From the NCBI GenBank assembly GCA_002189035.1, contig NEEC01000013.1:806001-870000 (forward strand): a DNA stretch of 64,000 bases, given 5' to 3'. Under the pieces are notes generated by a model that was given only the letters and a program-made list of their open reading frames with translations, did not search any database and was not told the DNA's origin. Each line of letters opens with the position of its first letter. The first letter of the stretch is position 1. Below are positions 51,260 through 63,599 of this stretch, in pieces. Origin of the DNA: Utricularia gibba (lineage: Eukaryota; Streptophyta; Magnoliopsida; Lamiales; Lentibulariaceae). A program made the position numbers and the translations under genes.

Positions 51260-54200
51260 CAATAATCAATTGTTATGAGTTCCTGTTTTACATGCAGCAA
51301 GTTTGGGGTATCAGTTTTCAGGTAATGCTTATGAAAGATTGGCTATTTTATTCAAAGGGGAGAGCCGATGTTAGCCAATGAATTACCTACTAAACGAGTA
51401 TATATAAGCTATGATCTTGATAATTCTATTCTGGAAGTAGGATTGGGATTTAAATCTAAAGAGGAAGCTTATTTTTGTGTTCTTCATTGGCACATAAAGA
51501 AGCCTTTTTAGTTTTGTGTCGTTGAAAGTAAATCAAAGCATCTGGTGTTAAAATGCTATTCTGCTTTAGTGACTCAATGTGAGTTTCATATTCGTCTCTA
51601 TAAATCGAAGCAAGATGGAATGTGACAGTTCAAAGTTTTTTATCCTCATACTTGTAGAAATGGAATTGAGGGAAACAAATATAGAAACATCTCTGTAAAT
51701 TTCATTGGACGAGATTTGACAGATTATGTTTGGAATATGCAAGGTAATACGATTTTTTATTATTAATTTTTGGTTTAATTAGCATTATTTTTTAAAATTT
51801 ATTTATTTATTTTAGAGTTGACGGTTCGTAAGGCAATTGCTGAGATACAAATCATGTACAATTATATTATTGATTATGAAAAAACCTGGTTTGGTGTTCA
51901 ACGTGCATTTGAACTTGTTCATGGATCTTGGGATCATCAATGAATAAATTCCTTCATCATATGTTTGCGCTCCAAGTGACAAATCCGGAGACAATTGTAG
52001 AATGATCGATTTATGATACGCAATCGGGACTTGATCATAAGATATTTCGGTATGTTTTTTGAGCTTTTAAGCCTTGTGTAGAGGCATATCAATTGTGTGC
52101 CCCTGATCCTTTCAATTGATGCAACACATCTCTATGCACGGTAATATTTCTACCCTCGTATAATGTTTTGTCATTTTTCATAGTCTAAATATAATTTTGA
52201 TATACAGGTATGATCATAAATTATTAATTGCTATTTGTCGCAATGGTGGTGGGCATATTATACCTGTTGCATATGCTCTTGTGGATGATAAAAATCTTGA
52301 ATCTTATTCTTGGTTTATTGAGCAATTGGATTATTTCGTTATTAAATGACAAGTTGGTACAATTATCTCTGATAGGCATTCAGGTATATTGGGCAATGTG
52401 AGTTCTAAAGAGGTATTCAATACCGGCAGGCTTCATCATTGATGGTGTCTTAGACATTTTGTGTCTAATTTTAGCAAGTCGGTAAAAAAAAAGAAACTGA
52501 AAGATTGTTTATATGCGGCTGGTGCTATTCCAAATTTGGTGAAATTCCAAAGTTACATGAAGAAAATAATGACTTATCAACTAGCAGCAGAATGGTTAAA
52601 TCGTATGGAGATTTTGAACAACATGAATAAATGGGTAAATGCATACGATAATGGTAAGCGTCACGGATATTTGACGACGAATCAAGTGGAATGCATGAAT
52701 GGCGTATTCAAACAAATACGAAGATATCTCATATGCAGCATTGTAGATTCCACTTTTTATTGGATTCAAAAAATGTTCATTAAAAGACGGCAAAAGGTCG
52801 CTCATTTCAATGATAATAGAGAGGTAAATTATGCTATTTTTAATTGCAGTACTATGCTATTTTTACTAATTCAAATTTTTTTGTAGATGTTTACAGATGA
52901 GACGAACTCATGGTTTCATACACAACAACAAAAGGAATGATAAACGAAAAATTACGCAATGTTGTTAAATTGCAAATTTCTCCTATCAAATAAATTTATA
53001 ACCTAATACACATTCAAGCATAAAACAATTATGAGCATAGTGATTAGGGTTGAACACGAAGAGCAGTTGCTTGCTATGTGAAAGTTAATGCATGAAATCA
53101 ATTTCACGTTGGTAAAATTGGTTTTAGCTAAATACAGTAAAGAAAAGTAATAAGTTCTGGAACTCGGTTGTTTTTGGAAGGGAATGGGTGATGCCTTGGG
53201 ACTCCTAGGGGATATATGCTCATCATTAAACAAACTCATACAAACCACAAATCATACAACTAACTCACAAGATCTAGGTCTACCCGGATTCTTGTTTTTC
53301 CCCCTAATTTTTGGCCTACCTCTAATTAGGCTTGTTAAGTTGGGTTTCACTACTTCCCCCTTCTGGATCTATCCTGGTTTGTTAAGGAAGTGTCTTGACT
53401 CATGGCTGTTTAGATCTAAAGATTGATTAACATGTTTCTCCCCTTTTTACCCCAAGACACCCCTCCTATGTACTTAGCCACTCATGCTTAAGATAAATTA
53501 AAGTGGAAAAGAAAACATCACCCACAGTGTGCTCATTTCCCAGTCAAATACCAGAAAGCAAACAAGCAATTAATGTGAAGTGTCAACAAAAAAACTGAAA
53601 AATGTCACTAGCTACTCTTAGCTAGGAGTAATGTTCTTCGAAGACAGAAAATAATCTTAGAACTTTAGCTTCGTTCCTATTTGTCTTCCTTCTTCTTCCT
53701 CCCAGAAAACCTTCCCAGAAAATGTGTTCGCGAGTCTCCAAGGGGAGATCTACCTTCTCTCCCCACCTTTCCTCCCTTTTTGTGTGTACCACTTTTCAGA
53801 CATTTGGACTCATTTGCTGCTACTACACTGTGCATATTCGGCTCCTTGGGATTCGTGTTGCGACCTGCACTGCATTGCTCGCGTAAAACTATTAGAAGGT
53901 TGAGACGAAATCGTAGATTTAGTCCCAACTAAGACTAAAATAACACAATTACGGTACTTATGCGCAAAAATATAAAACTAGGTAGTAAAACTAAATTTTT
54001 GTAGCACAATATGAATCTTTTCCATGCACTCAATCACTTAAAAATATGTGTTATCAAGGAAGATCGTTATCAATTGTATTATTGGGATCTTGACCGACTT
54101 GTAGGTTCTGTTTACATTGTCAGCAGAAAACGTGCTAAGCGGAACCGACAAACTGTTGACTTACAAGCCCAAATATGTACATGTAGAAAGTGGTTGATCT

Positions 54201-54450
54201 ATCATCTTCCTTGCGCTCATGCTCTGAAATGTGGGAAAATGTGTCGAATGCCATTAAATCAAATGGTCATTTGAGAATCGACCTTGGATTTGTTACAAAT
54301 GCAGTATGCTGACAAGGTTTTACAAGATTTAGGCCAAAAAGATGGATGGCCAGAGGTTCAATGGTACTTGTATCACAATAAACACCGAGAGAAACATGGA
54401 CGAGGCCGACGTCATGGCACTTGAATACCAAATGAAATGGACGAATAATG
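51260..54450 (+). pseudogene. MULE transposase relic, copy B (interrupted)
   Basis: This is a Mutator-like DDE transposase of plants. In order: a MuDR N-terminal domain (KSKEEAYFCVLHW ... KVFYPHTC), a helical region (FIGRDLTDYVW | ELTVRKAIAEI, with an intron gtaatacg...tttattttag from 51745), then the MULE core with SIDATHLY (~52108), a second intron (52142-52207), LLIAICRNGGGHIIPVAYALVDD, a second Asp in ISDRHSG, and a 3' part in frame 52461-52886 with TTNQVECMNG. After an insertion (52937-53874) come YYWDLDRLVGS and a SWIM zinc finger, CTCRKWLIYHLPCAHALK, at 54174-54227. Many nonsense codons are present (for example at ~51510, 51624, 52001 and 52347). Confidence 0.8.
52937..53874 (-). repeat. 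Dispersed ~1-kb repeat, copy 2
   Basis: The reverse complement of this 938-bp segment matches 11451-12431 over its whole length, with substitutions and small indels. It lies inside the MULE relic, between the core and the C-terminal SWIM part, so it arrived after the MULE. No target duplication was recognised, so the true ends could lie a little further out. Confidence 0.75.
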
Positions 54451-54619
54451 TGTTTTGTGATTTCTAGTATTATTTTTATTCTATCTGAATATCATTTTAA
54501 TAAATTGATAAGTGTCGTAACACTAGAAATAATCATGAAATTCTCTTAAAATTTAAATAATATTTAAACAATACTTGAAAAATTCAGAAAAACAATATCA
54601 AAAATATTACTCAAATTAA

Positions 54620-55245
54620 TTACATTTATATTTATATCTAAAATATCAACTCAATATTATTTATTAACTTTATATAATAAAGTTCATATTATATTTTTTT
54701 TATCATTTTGTAGATAAACAGTATTTTGATTACTTTATTAGACTTAGTCTTTGCTGGTGCACACATGCGGTGTGGCATTAGGGGCGGGGTAGGTTCCCCT
54801 CTCAGAGCGGGGCGTGGCATGGTGTGAGGGCACATGTCTCGGTGCACTCCCCCATGCACGCGCATATGCCTGCCCATCGCGAGGAGCCTGCGGATGTGGC
54901 GACACGACTGCAACGAGCGAGATGGCAAAGCAATGCTGCGCACACGTGATGCTCGTGTGACCTCCCATATATTCTCTTTGTGCTTCACCAATTGCACATG
55001 CGGAAGCCTGCCATGGTGAGGAGTGCCGGGCATGGCGAGGGAGATGGTGAAGTATTGCCACACATGCAGGACGATTGTCATTAACAATATATATATTGTT
55101 TGGAAATATAAATAATATTTTGATTAGTTTGTTATCAATTTTAGATATCTCAAATTAGTTACATTAATATTATATTTATATTTATATCTAAATATCATAT
55201 TAATAATATTTATTAAATTTATATAATAAAGTTAATATTAGATTT
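54620..55245. repeat. Direct AT-rich repeats flanking a GC-rich island
   Basis: The stretch ttatatctaaaatatcaactc...tataataaagttcatatta (54628-54690) recurs as a close variant at about 55180-55240. A third, weaker relative lies near 55320-55350. They bracket the GC-rich island. Confidence 0.55.
54742..55080. other. GC-rich island in AT-rich DNA
   Basis: A ~340-bp segment is rich in CG dinucleotides and GC words (gggcggggtagg, gagcggggcgtgg, gcgaggagcctgcgg), between flanks that are nearly all A/T. It starts with gcacacatgcgg and closes with a similar gccacacatgcagg. Open frames on both strands look composition-driven. Origin unknown. Confidence 0.6.
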
Positions 55246-55460
55246 GTTATCATTTTTTTGAAATATAAACAATATTTTTATTAGTTCATTGTCACTTATA
55301 TATATATCTCAAATTAATTACATTAATACTGAATTTATATACTAAAGTTAAAAACAATATTTTGAAGTTAATTTAAAATTATAAAGTTTGGATTAGTTTG
55401 AAAAAAAAACAATAAAACTAATTTAAAATGAAAATTACAAACATTTAGACATCCAATCTT

Positions 55461-58290
55461 CTACTCATGCTCATCATCTTCTTCTGCACCCCTATTGCGC
55501 CTAACACCAATACTAGAAGTAGGAACAATCAAGTTAGGCCCAGGAGGAACGGGTGGAGTTGTAAACTGCCTGTAAGCCCAAGGACAAGTCATTCTCGCCA
55601 TTGAAGAAAAAACCATGTTTTGATAGATATTTGGTAACATATCAAATCATATCTCTATAAAGATCTCATCTTGTGGAGATATGTATATGTTCCAAATCTT
55701 ATCTATATGAAATCTTTTATTTTGAGTTTAATCAATATTAATCTCAAAATAACTCTCTATTTAATTTATCTACTTTACTAATTACATCCCATGTAATTGT
55801 GTCATCCTATTTTATATCAATGAGTGACTTCACTATTGTGTGTGACCCTATAGGCTTCTTCAATCAAGGCCGTAATAATGGATTTATTTATTAACTCTTA
55901 ATTAATCAAATCTATCATTATCGATCATGAGTGATGTCTAGCAACATATCATGATCCCCAAGATTAAAGAATAATCAAGTGAACTGATTGAGACTTTCCA
56001 TGACCAGCCACTATGCAATGAACAACTTTCATCATACTTATATCTCATTCGATACCAAAACATGGGTGTGTGTTTTTATGATGTATCGAACTTATAATTG
56101 CATTCAAGCACTAACACTCAATGACCTACTCAAACAATTCGAGTGTCATTACCCTGGGCCCAGGGCTTACTGTTAGGCTTTGATGCAATTATTTGAGATA
56201 TGATCTCATCGCTAACATAAGTGATGAATTCTTTATTGATCAATTAACTATCTCCAACCTTAAGGAGTCACATCCCTACTCATCCATACAAGGCAAGCCA
56301 TGGTTAGGCTCCCATTAGTAATGAGAGAAAATATGAGCTTAAGATCAAGATAACTTTATTGAACTCAAGTTTAAACTTATTTGCACGGCTGTCATATTAG
56401 AGATCTTGCTACTGACACTTGGTTAGCTTCTCATAGTAGTATCTCGAAGATGAGTCATCCAATGAATTGATTCTCTAATCAACACCTACATATAAGTTCT
56501 AGTAATCTCATTATATCAATTGTGAGAACCATTGCCTAAACAATTTAGGGAACTTAATGTGTGTCAACTTATCCGTATTTGTAATATCCTCATTTCACAA
56601 ATACTCTAGCCAGGGAGTTTTTTAACTTAAGCATAAGTGCTCGAAGAATCTCACATTACGATCTTATCATAATTTCTGTAGCACATAGATTAAGTAGAGG
56701 ATTTTATCAATGATATAAATTTGATCACAATTCAAAATAAATATCAAAAGATAAGATTTGTCAATAAGTTGATTGTCTCTAGAACACATACACTAACAAC
56801 TGAGCTACAAGGGTTGTGAGAACGTGTATCTGGATATGATTCTCAAGTAGACTCATTATGCATCATCGGCCAATATGAACTACCAAATAGGTAGTTGTGC
56901 ATCTGGTGAGAGGCTATCTCAGCTAATTGTCTCATCATGTTTGAATCCGCAAATGTCATATTTGTCATACGATATTGAATCATCAAATCAAATTTATTAA
57001 TATAGCAAATAATAGTATAAACATGTAGTCTTATTGCATAAGATAGAGGCTGTGCCACTCCACCTAACCATCCAGTACTGAATTCAATAGGGGTGTTGCC
57101 AAGAAATCTTATTGTCACCCTTTCATACCACTCATAATATTCCTTCTCAAAAACTACACAGCCATTAGAGTGATAAAGATGGTCCATCCCAGCATTCCAA
57201 GTCTCAAAAAATTGAATATTTCTTGATTCCCAACTCTGATCCTTTGCAGTCCAACGACTTGGTGGATGATCAGTCGGATTGGCTGGTATACATAATGGTA
57301 ACCCAAACTGATGAAAGACTCTATGAATATTATGATGCTTAACAATCCAGAAAAATAGTAAGGGCCCACAATATGTCCAAATCTTCCGACAATTTTCTTC
57401 AACATCTCGAAAGTCTCTAGTGGAGTAAGGTCTCCACTTAAATTGTAAAAATTGTTATTTAAGCAATCATAAATAAAAAGGATGCTTTGAATAAATTTAC
57501 CTTTTCGTGTCCAATAACATCTAGACTATCTCTGTAAATAAGAAGTTGATTGTGAGCTATAGTCGTTCTATTCATAATTGTAGCATATCTTTCATATTAA
57601 AGAAGAATAATTAACAAATAAAGTGAATTATATTTCTATCATAAAGAAATTAGTGCATTCAACCATAAATCATATGACATACCCGATTGTATGATACATC
57701 CGGAAAAGGCATACGATCTATGAGTGTAGTGTTTGAATTTGACTCCAAGCCCATAACTGAAAAGGTAATCATAAATCATTTGAAAAAATTAAAAAGTAAT
57801 AATTTTCATTAACAAACCTGTAAAAGTCGCATAGGGCCGCCGATGGTCTCTCTTCCAATTATGCATCCTTCACTCAAGCTACGATACAAGTAAGCTAAAA
57901 CTGTTGAACCCCAAACTAAGTACCCCTATTTCTTCGTCATTTGCGATCAAATACAGATAAGAAATACAACATTTATTGCCTTTCATATTAGGGAAAAAAA
58001 CCCCAAAAATGATCAACGCGGCAATACAACGAGCATACCTTAGTATATCTTGATGATCTGAATCAATATCAACTTTCTCTCCAAACTCCTTAACATAATC
58101 TTTAAATTTGGGAAGCGAAAATTTAGACGCACTTCTTAGCTGAGGCTCTCTCCATCCAAATTTGTTTTCAAGAAATTCTATCCATTCATTTACCTTCCGA
58201 GATGTCCTTCTGCTATAGATGGTATCGCCACCCACTCGAAATCCCCAAATGATGGATACATCCTGTAGCGTAACTATTGCATGCAAAATT
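55461..58290 (-). pseudogene. Plant mobile domain (PMD) gene, copy B (interrupted)
   Basis: On the minus strand: the PMD opening ATVTLQDVSII-like motif (here AIVTLQDVSIIWGFRVGG, 58283-58230), NEWIEFLENKFGW, LRYARCIAALIIFGVFFPNMKGN and NDEE (to ~57880). After a gap come ENCRKIW, VFHQFGLPLCIPANP, SRNIQFFETWNAGMDHLY and YYEWYERVTIRF (57400-57080). The last part, at 55620-55461, reads MARMTCPWAYRQF, a Pro-rich linker and an acidic end with a stop at 55461. The repeat at 55627-56830 separates the last two parts. The frame changes between parts could be introns or damage. It is closer to intact than copy A, but with the insertion probably not functional. Confidence 0.7.
55627..56830 (+). mobile_element. 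LTR-retrotransposon-like repeat fragment, related to the 4301-5606 palindrome
   Basis: The first ~460 bp (55627-56085) matches the arm of the palindrome in the same direction (tcttgtggagatatgtatatg, tttgagtttaatcaatatta, aactctctatttaatttat). The end (56715-56780) matches the palindrome's centre (gataagattcgccaatga). The ~640 bp between is unique to this copy, so it represents the less rearranged form. No coding frame. It splits the PMD gene of copy B. Confidence 0.7.
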
Positions 58291-58577
58291 AAGAATATTT
58301 TTAAAATATTGATAATCCAATGAAATAAACGAATTACTAAATATATATTGATAAATCATTTAAAACAAATCAAATATTAAAATATTCTCAAATCACAATA
58401 AAACTAAATATATTAGAATATTTTAATTTCTAAAAATTTTGCTTTAAAAATTACATAATTAAAATATAAAAAATATATGAAAGACTAACAAAAAATAAAA
58501 TAAAATAAATCAAATTATATAAAATTTTTACAGCAAATTTATTTAATATGAGTAAAAAAATTCATAACAAACTTATA

Positions 58578-58875
58578 GAAAAATAAAATATAATAAATAA
58601 TTATACAATTATTAATTAAATTAAAAACATAATTGAATTATATAAACACACTGTAAATAAAAAATATAGAATTCAATCTAAATAACACGTTTATTAATTA
58701 ATAAATAAATAAAATCCTATATTTTATTTAACACTAATTAATAAATAAATAAACAAATTAACAAAAATATAATACATAATCAATGAATTTTTGAAGAAAA
58801 ATAAACACTAAAAGATAAATTCAATTAGTAAGTAAACAATTATTTCTAAAAATGAAAATAAAAAAAAATAACAAT
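58578..58875. repeat. AT-rich direct repeat, unit 1
   Basis: This 298-bp sequence is repeated at 59010-59307 with only two or three differences, an offset of exactly 432 bp. The intervening 134 bp contains a partial, more diverged relative. Near-identity indicates a recent local duplication. Confidence 0.85.
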
Positions 58876-59009
58876 AAAATATAATAAATAATTATATTTT
58901 ATATAATTATACAATTATTATAATTAAATTAAATTAAATTAATAAATAAATAAATATAATGAAAAATAAAATATTATACAATTATTAATTAAATTAAATT
59001 AATAAAAAT

Positions 59010-59307
59010 GAAAAATAAAATATAATAAATAATTATACAATTATTAATTAAATTAAAAACATAATTGAATTATATAAACACACTGTAAATAAAAAATATA
59101 GAATTCAATCTAAATAACACGTTTAATAATTAATAAATAAATAAAATCCTATATTTTATTTAACACTAATTAATAAATAAATAAACAAATTAACAAAAAT
59201 ATAATACATAATCAATGAATTTTTGAAGAAAAATAAACACTAAAAGATAAATTCAATTAGTAAGTAAACAATTATTTCTAAAAATGAAAATAAAAAAAAC
59301 TAACAAT
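59010..59307. repeat. AT-rich direct repeat, unit 2
   Basis: This is the second copy of 58578-58875. The visible differences are cgtttaataatt versus cgtttattaatt, and one base in the terminal A-run. Confidence 0.85.
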
Positions 59308-59506
59308 GAACCTCAAGTGGCCTCGCCTCTCTCTAGTTGTAATCATTGAATGCGTAAAACTTGGGTTGTTATACCACATGCAAAAAAAAACATGAATAAA
59401 AAACAAACAAAATATAAACACATTTTATTGCACTCTTTTAGTCTAAAATATCAACTTTTGCTATCTACTTTATTAGACCAGCCATCTGTGTAATGTTGGG
59501 TAGGAG

Positions 59507-59940
59507 TTATTACACACATGTTGGGGTGTTGTGAAATAATAGTTCAATATCGAATTGATTTTTGTTTGAAGCCCAAGATGAATGATTACGAATAAAGCAA
59601 CCTCAATCATTGAGGGCTGGTAGTGAATAGAAAGGGGAAGAGAGAAGTACTTTGGAGATTTGAGCCTTCATGATGACAAAATGAGTGAGTAATTCAAGTG
59701 ATAGTTGAAGGTTATTGACTTCACCTATGACATTTGAGTGGTTTGTTATTGTCGAAGTTTTTCCATCCTTTTTCTCTTGATTGAAGCTATGTTATGATGT
59801 GATGAATTATCAACTTGATATTCTATCGGTTATGGTGAATATTGGTGATAGTTGATTTACTTTAAGTCGAATACTTTGTGTCAATTTTTTACTTGTATTA
59901 TCAAATCAATATTTCTTATTGTTAACACTCGTAATCTATT
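59507..59940 (+). mobile_element. Probable 5' LTR of a Ty1/copia element
   Basis: A candidate LTR starts at tgttggggtgttgtg and ends just before ttggtaacagtggtagc, which resembles the tggtatcagagc primer-binding site used by copia elements. The gag-like frame begins ~50 bp further on. The 3' LTR lies outside the window, so the ends are not confirmed. Confidence 0.5.
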
Positions 59941-59984
59941 GGTAACAGTGGTAGCAAAGTACGTTACTATTGAGGGGTGTTGAA

Positions 59985-61000
59985 GATATGTGTGACAAAT
60001 ACGAGAATTTGAGTGTTTCTAAAATGAATGAGATGAACTATTCAATATGTAGTACAAAGATTCAAGCTGCACTTGATTGAAAGGATTTGTTGGACTCACT
60101 TCTTGGTGAGAGAGGAGATAGAATCACTTACAAAATTTGAAACAAAATGCATTGCAGAAAATGCTCTAGATCCTACTCAGCATGGATAATAATTATTGTA
60201 ATAGAGTGACTAAAAAGGTAGAAGCTCATAAACTTTGGGCTGAGTTACAAGAGACGTTTCATCAAAATATTTTCTGAACAAAATTTAGTTATTTGAAAGA
60301 CTTTTGAGTATGAGATATAAAGATGGAGATGCTATGAAGGACCATCTTCACAAGTTTAAGAAGATAGCCGATCTTCTACTAATAACAAGTATGAAACATG
60401 ATGAAGTGATAGCTTCTTTGTTTCTCATATCCCTCTTGAAATCATGGTAGATATTAAAGATCATAATCATGTACTAATGCAACCAGCCTATTATTCGAAT
60501 ATGTTTCTCATCATCTGGTCCAAGAATAACTAAGAATGAAGAATTTGAATCTAGAGAACAACCCATTGGGAATGGTAACTCCAACAGTAGGAGAAGAAAA
60601 TTAAATAAAGAAATTTGAAAGAGATTTTTTGAAAGTAAAGTCAAGTGGGTATAGTAAGTCTGAGGATAGAGGTAAAAATCAAAACTTGATAAAGGAAAAT
60701 ACTTAATCCTACTTTCATTGTGGAAAGAAAGGTCACCTTAGAAATGATTGCCCACACTATCAAAAATTGAAGAAGAATAAAATGGGGAATAAACATTGGA
60801 ATTCTAAAGATTCTGATAGTGAAGATGAGAAATTGGTCAACAGAAACAATGGCTAGGATTGAAGATTTAGATATTGTGACTAATCTAGGCATAGTCTAGC
60901 ATTGAAGGATATAAGATATGTCCTAAAGCTCCATGTAAACCTTATGTTACTTGGTTTGCTTGACTTGGCAGATACAAACATTAATTTGGTGATAGAACTT
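59985..61000 (+). pseudogene. Copia gag relic with degenerate zinc knuckle
   Basis: Frames show a copia-type gag: an NYS..STKIQAALD motif at ~60040, then a helical region (AHKLWAELQETFHQ), then a CCHC knuckle at ~60710-60760 reading YFHCGKKGHLRNDC. The first Cys is Tyr (TGY to TAC). Stops interrupt every few dozen codons. Confidence 0.7.
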
Positions 61001-61820
61001 GGAAACTGCGAAAATGGTCATTGCTCATTGTAAAAGGAAAAAAATGAATGAAACACTATATAATATTGAAGTCAAGATGAGTGATCACATGATCAACTTG
61101 GTTAGCGATAATTCATGTTCAAAATTGAATATTCGGTATCAAAAATTGGGCTATCTAGCTAAAAGTGAAATATATTACCTTATTAGAAAGGATTATTTAT
61201 CTGATTGTAAATTTGAAAATCTGGATAAATGTGAGCATTGCATTGTAGCAAAATAGCATTGAGTTGCCCTCAAGGAAAATATCTCTAGAATAGCATTGAC
61301 TTGATCTATTCTGATGTAGGGGGACCAGAGAATGAGGCTACATTTATTGGAAAGAAGTATTACTTGACATTCATTGATGATCATATAAGACAATCTTGAA
61401 TATATTTGATAGAATGGAAATCTGATGTGTTCAAGATATTCAAGAAATTTCGTCAAATGGTAGAAAGAGCAACCTGAAGAAACCTTAAAATGTTTCATAT
61501 TAATAATGGTGAAGAATTCCATAGTGATGAATTCAAGTCTTGTTGTAAGGATTTGGGCATTGATAAGGTTTAGACAGAGCCAAGAACCTCTAAATATAAT
61601 ACAATCCTTGAGAGGTTCAACAGAACCATTTTTGATAAAGTGAGAAGCATGCTGAGTGATGCTAAATTTCTTGGAAAATTTTGGGGAAAAGCATTATCTA
61701 TAGTGAACTATTTGTCAAATAAAAGTTCTAAAACAATCTTGAGTTTTGAAGTTTTAGTGTTCATATAGTCAAGTAAGATGCTTAGATTTTATTATTTAAA
61801 AGTATTTGAATATAAAGTGT
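61001..61820 (+). pseudogene. Copia protease-integrase relic
   Basis: Visible motifs are LYNIEVKM-like protease/GAG-pre-integrase remnants, the HxxC-like KCEHCIVAK, DLIYSDVGGP (first catalytic Asp), TFIDDHIR and NSNNGEEF-like blocks, in several frames. The series stops at 61820, where an unrelated sequence starts. Confidence 0.6.
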
Positions 61821-63190
61821 CAGGACCCATGTCCAGGGCCCAAGAGGCATGAGGCATGACTGCCAAGTCCCATCAAACGTTAGCACTCAAGGCAACTTAA
61901 CCCCTTTGTAACATGGAGAAATATCTTTCAGATGGCTATATGTATACTAACTCACAACCGTTCAAACATGCAAAAGGAACTATGTCCAGCCTACTAAGCA
62001 TATTCCTCACAACGTAGTTAAGGTTCCAAGAGCTATTCTTGATCTAACACAACTTCTACAGCTAAACTCCTACTTTAGTTGATCACCAGACCTTCTGCCA
62101 TTCCCCTCTACACCTGGAACAAGTTAAAACATAGACTGGTCATGCTACTTAAGTTTGGTAAAATATAAACATGAATGAAGTGAAGAAAAGGTGTTTGAGC
62201 ATAAAGACTCAAAGTCAAGCACATATCCAAGTAGTGAGTCCCATTGCCTATCTTTGCCCAATACCCTTGATCTTTCAGTTTAGGCATCACCTCCAGATCT
62301 TAGGAAATGGGTCATGTGTTGCCTAAGTTCTTTAGTAGTGTTCAGAAGAGCCACCAACCGAACACCACCTCTAAACTTAGACCATAGCATGCATAAAACA
62401 TGTTCTCTAGTCTTTCTTGATTGGCTTATCCATAGGGATGCCTCACACATGTCTGACATATTTAGCCATGAATCTCATGGTTAAAACCATGTTGCTAGAA
62501 GTGTGGGTCCACACTCCTCTCCATTTCTTAACATATATTCACATAGCACATAAACAAAGAACATTGAGCACCTTATACATCTCGAAAGGGAACACTTGTT
62601 TGGAAATCGACCAACAAGGCACCTAATCCTTGGAAGAAAACAATTTAGGTTTTGAAAGAAGAATTTTAGGGACTCTAAATAGAGTTGAGGCACCAAGACC
62701 AAAAGGACGTGCCTTGGTGGACTTTTCACACATTGAAGAACAAGTAAGAGAAGCAAGTTCATGAAAACAGGGAAGAACACTTTCCAAAACAGAATAGTAA
62801 CACATATGCAATTAACCACATATGTTCCAGAGAAGCATCAAAACATGCTTCTAAATAAAAAAGTAGCACTCATCCCACTTACCTTATTCCCTATAGAAGT
62901 AATCCCTTTCTACAACTAGAACCAAGAACTTTCCCCCTTCTCACTAGCTGTATTCTCTACCCTCCTTCATCTTCAACTATGATTCTTCAGCTTTTCCAAC
63001 GTGACTCTATTCACTGAACCTAGGAGACATCATGAGTCAGCATCCCCTCTATCTTGAGGTTGCCATGTGGCCTTTCCTTTAGATAGCATCTGCTTCATCT
63101 CCATTGGTTAATAAAAACAACCTCCATACTGGTGTGGGCCACATCCTGTATTGATTTCATACATAACCATGATCATTAGAGAGGTATTAT
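61821..63190. mobile_element. Probable insertion inside the copia element (right limit approximate)
   Basis: At 61821 the copia similarity ends and a less AT-rich sequence starts with tgtcaggacccatgtccagg, an LTR-like opening. RT motifs do not come back until after ~63190. The frames within (62481-62819 minus, 62417-62626 plus) show no family motif. The matching CA end and target duplication were not found. Confidence 0.45.
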
Positions 63191-63599
63191 GCTAAACTCC
63201 AGCAAAGGATGTCGCAGACCATAACATAAAGTCTTTTTTCTTATACTTAAGGGACAACAAAAGAAGTTGGATGATCATTCTTTCCCATGTATTTTTCAGG
63301 TATATGGTAAGTTGGAGCTTGGGTGCAAATTGAAGAATCCAGGGAAGTAGAAAGTTGTAACATTGAGTGATATAAATTTTTTTCAATTTGAATGCGTATC
63401 TCTTAGTGGCAATGAAAAATCAGTTAAAGTAGAGTTTCATATTAATTTGGACTCCAATGTGTGTAATTCAAATCGTATTGAGACTTTGAATTTTGATCTA
63501 AAAGCGCTAATGATACAATAAATGATCAACAACCTAAACAATTGGCCAAAACGAGGGAAAGACAATCTTTGATATAGCAGATACCATCTACTAGATATC

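Noticed and set aside
54689-55087. Overlapping minus-strand frames of 105 and 132 codons in the GC-rich island
   Set aside because: Lack of stops is explained by GC content; His/Arg/Pro-rich translations without motif.
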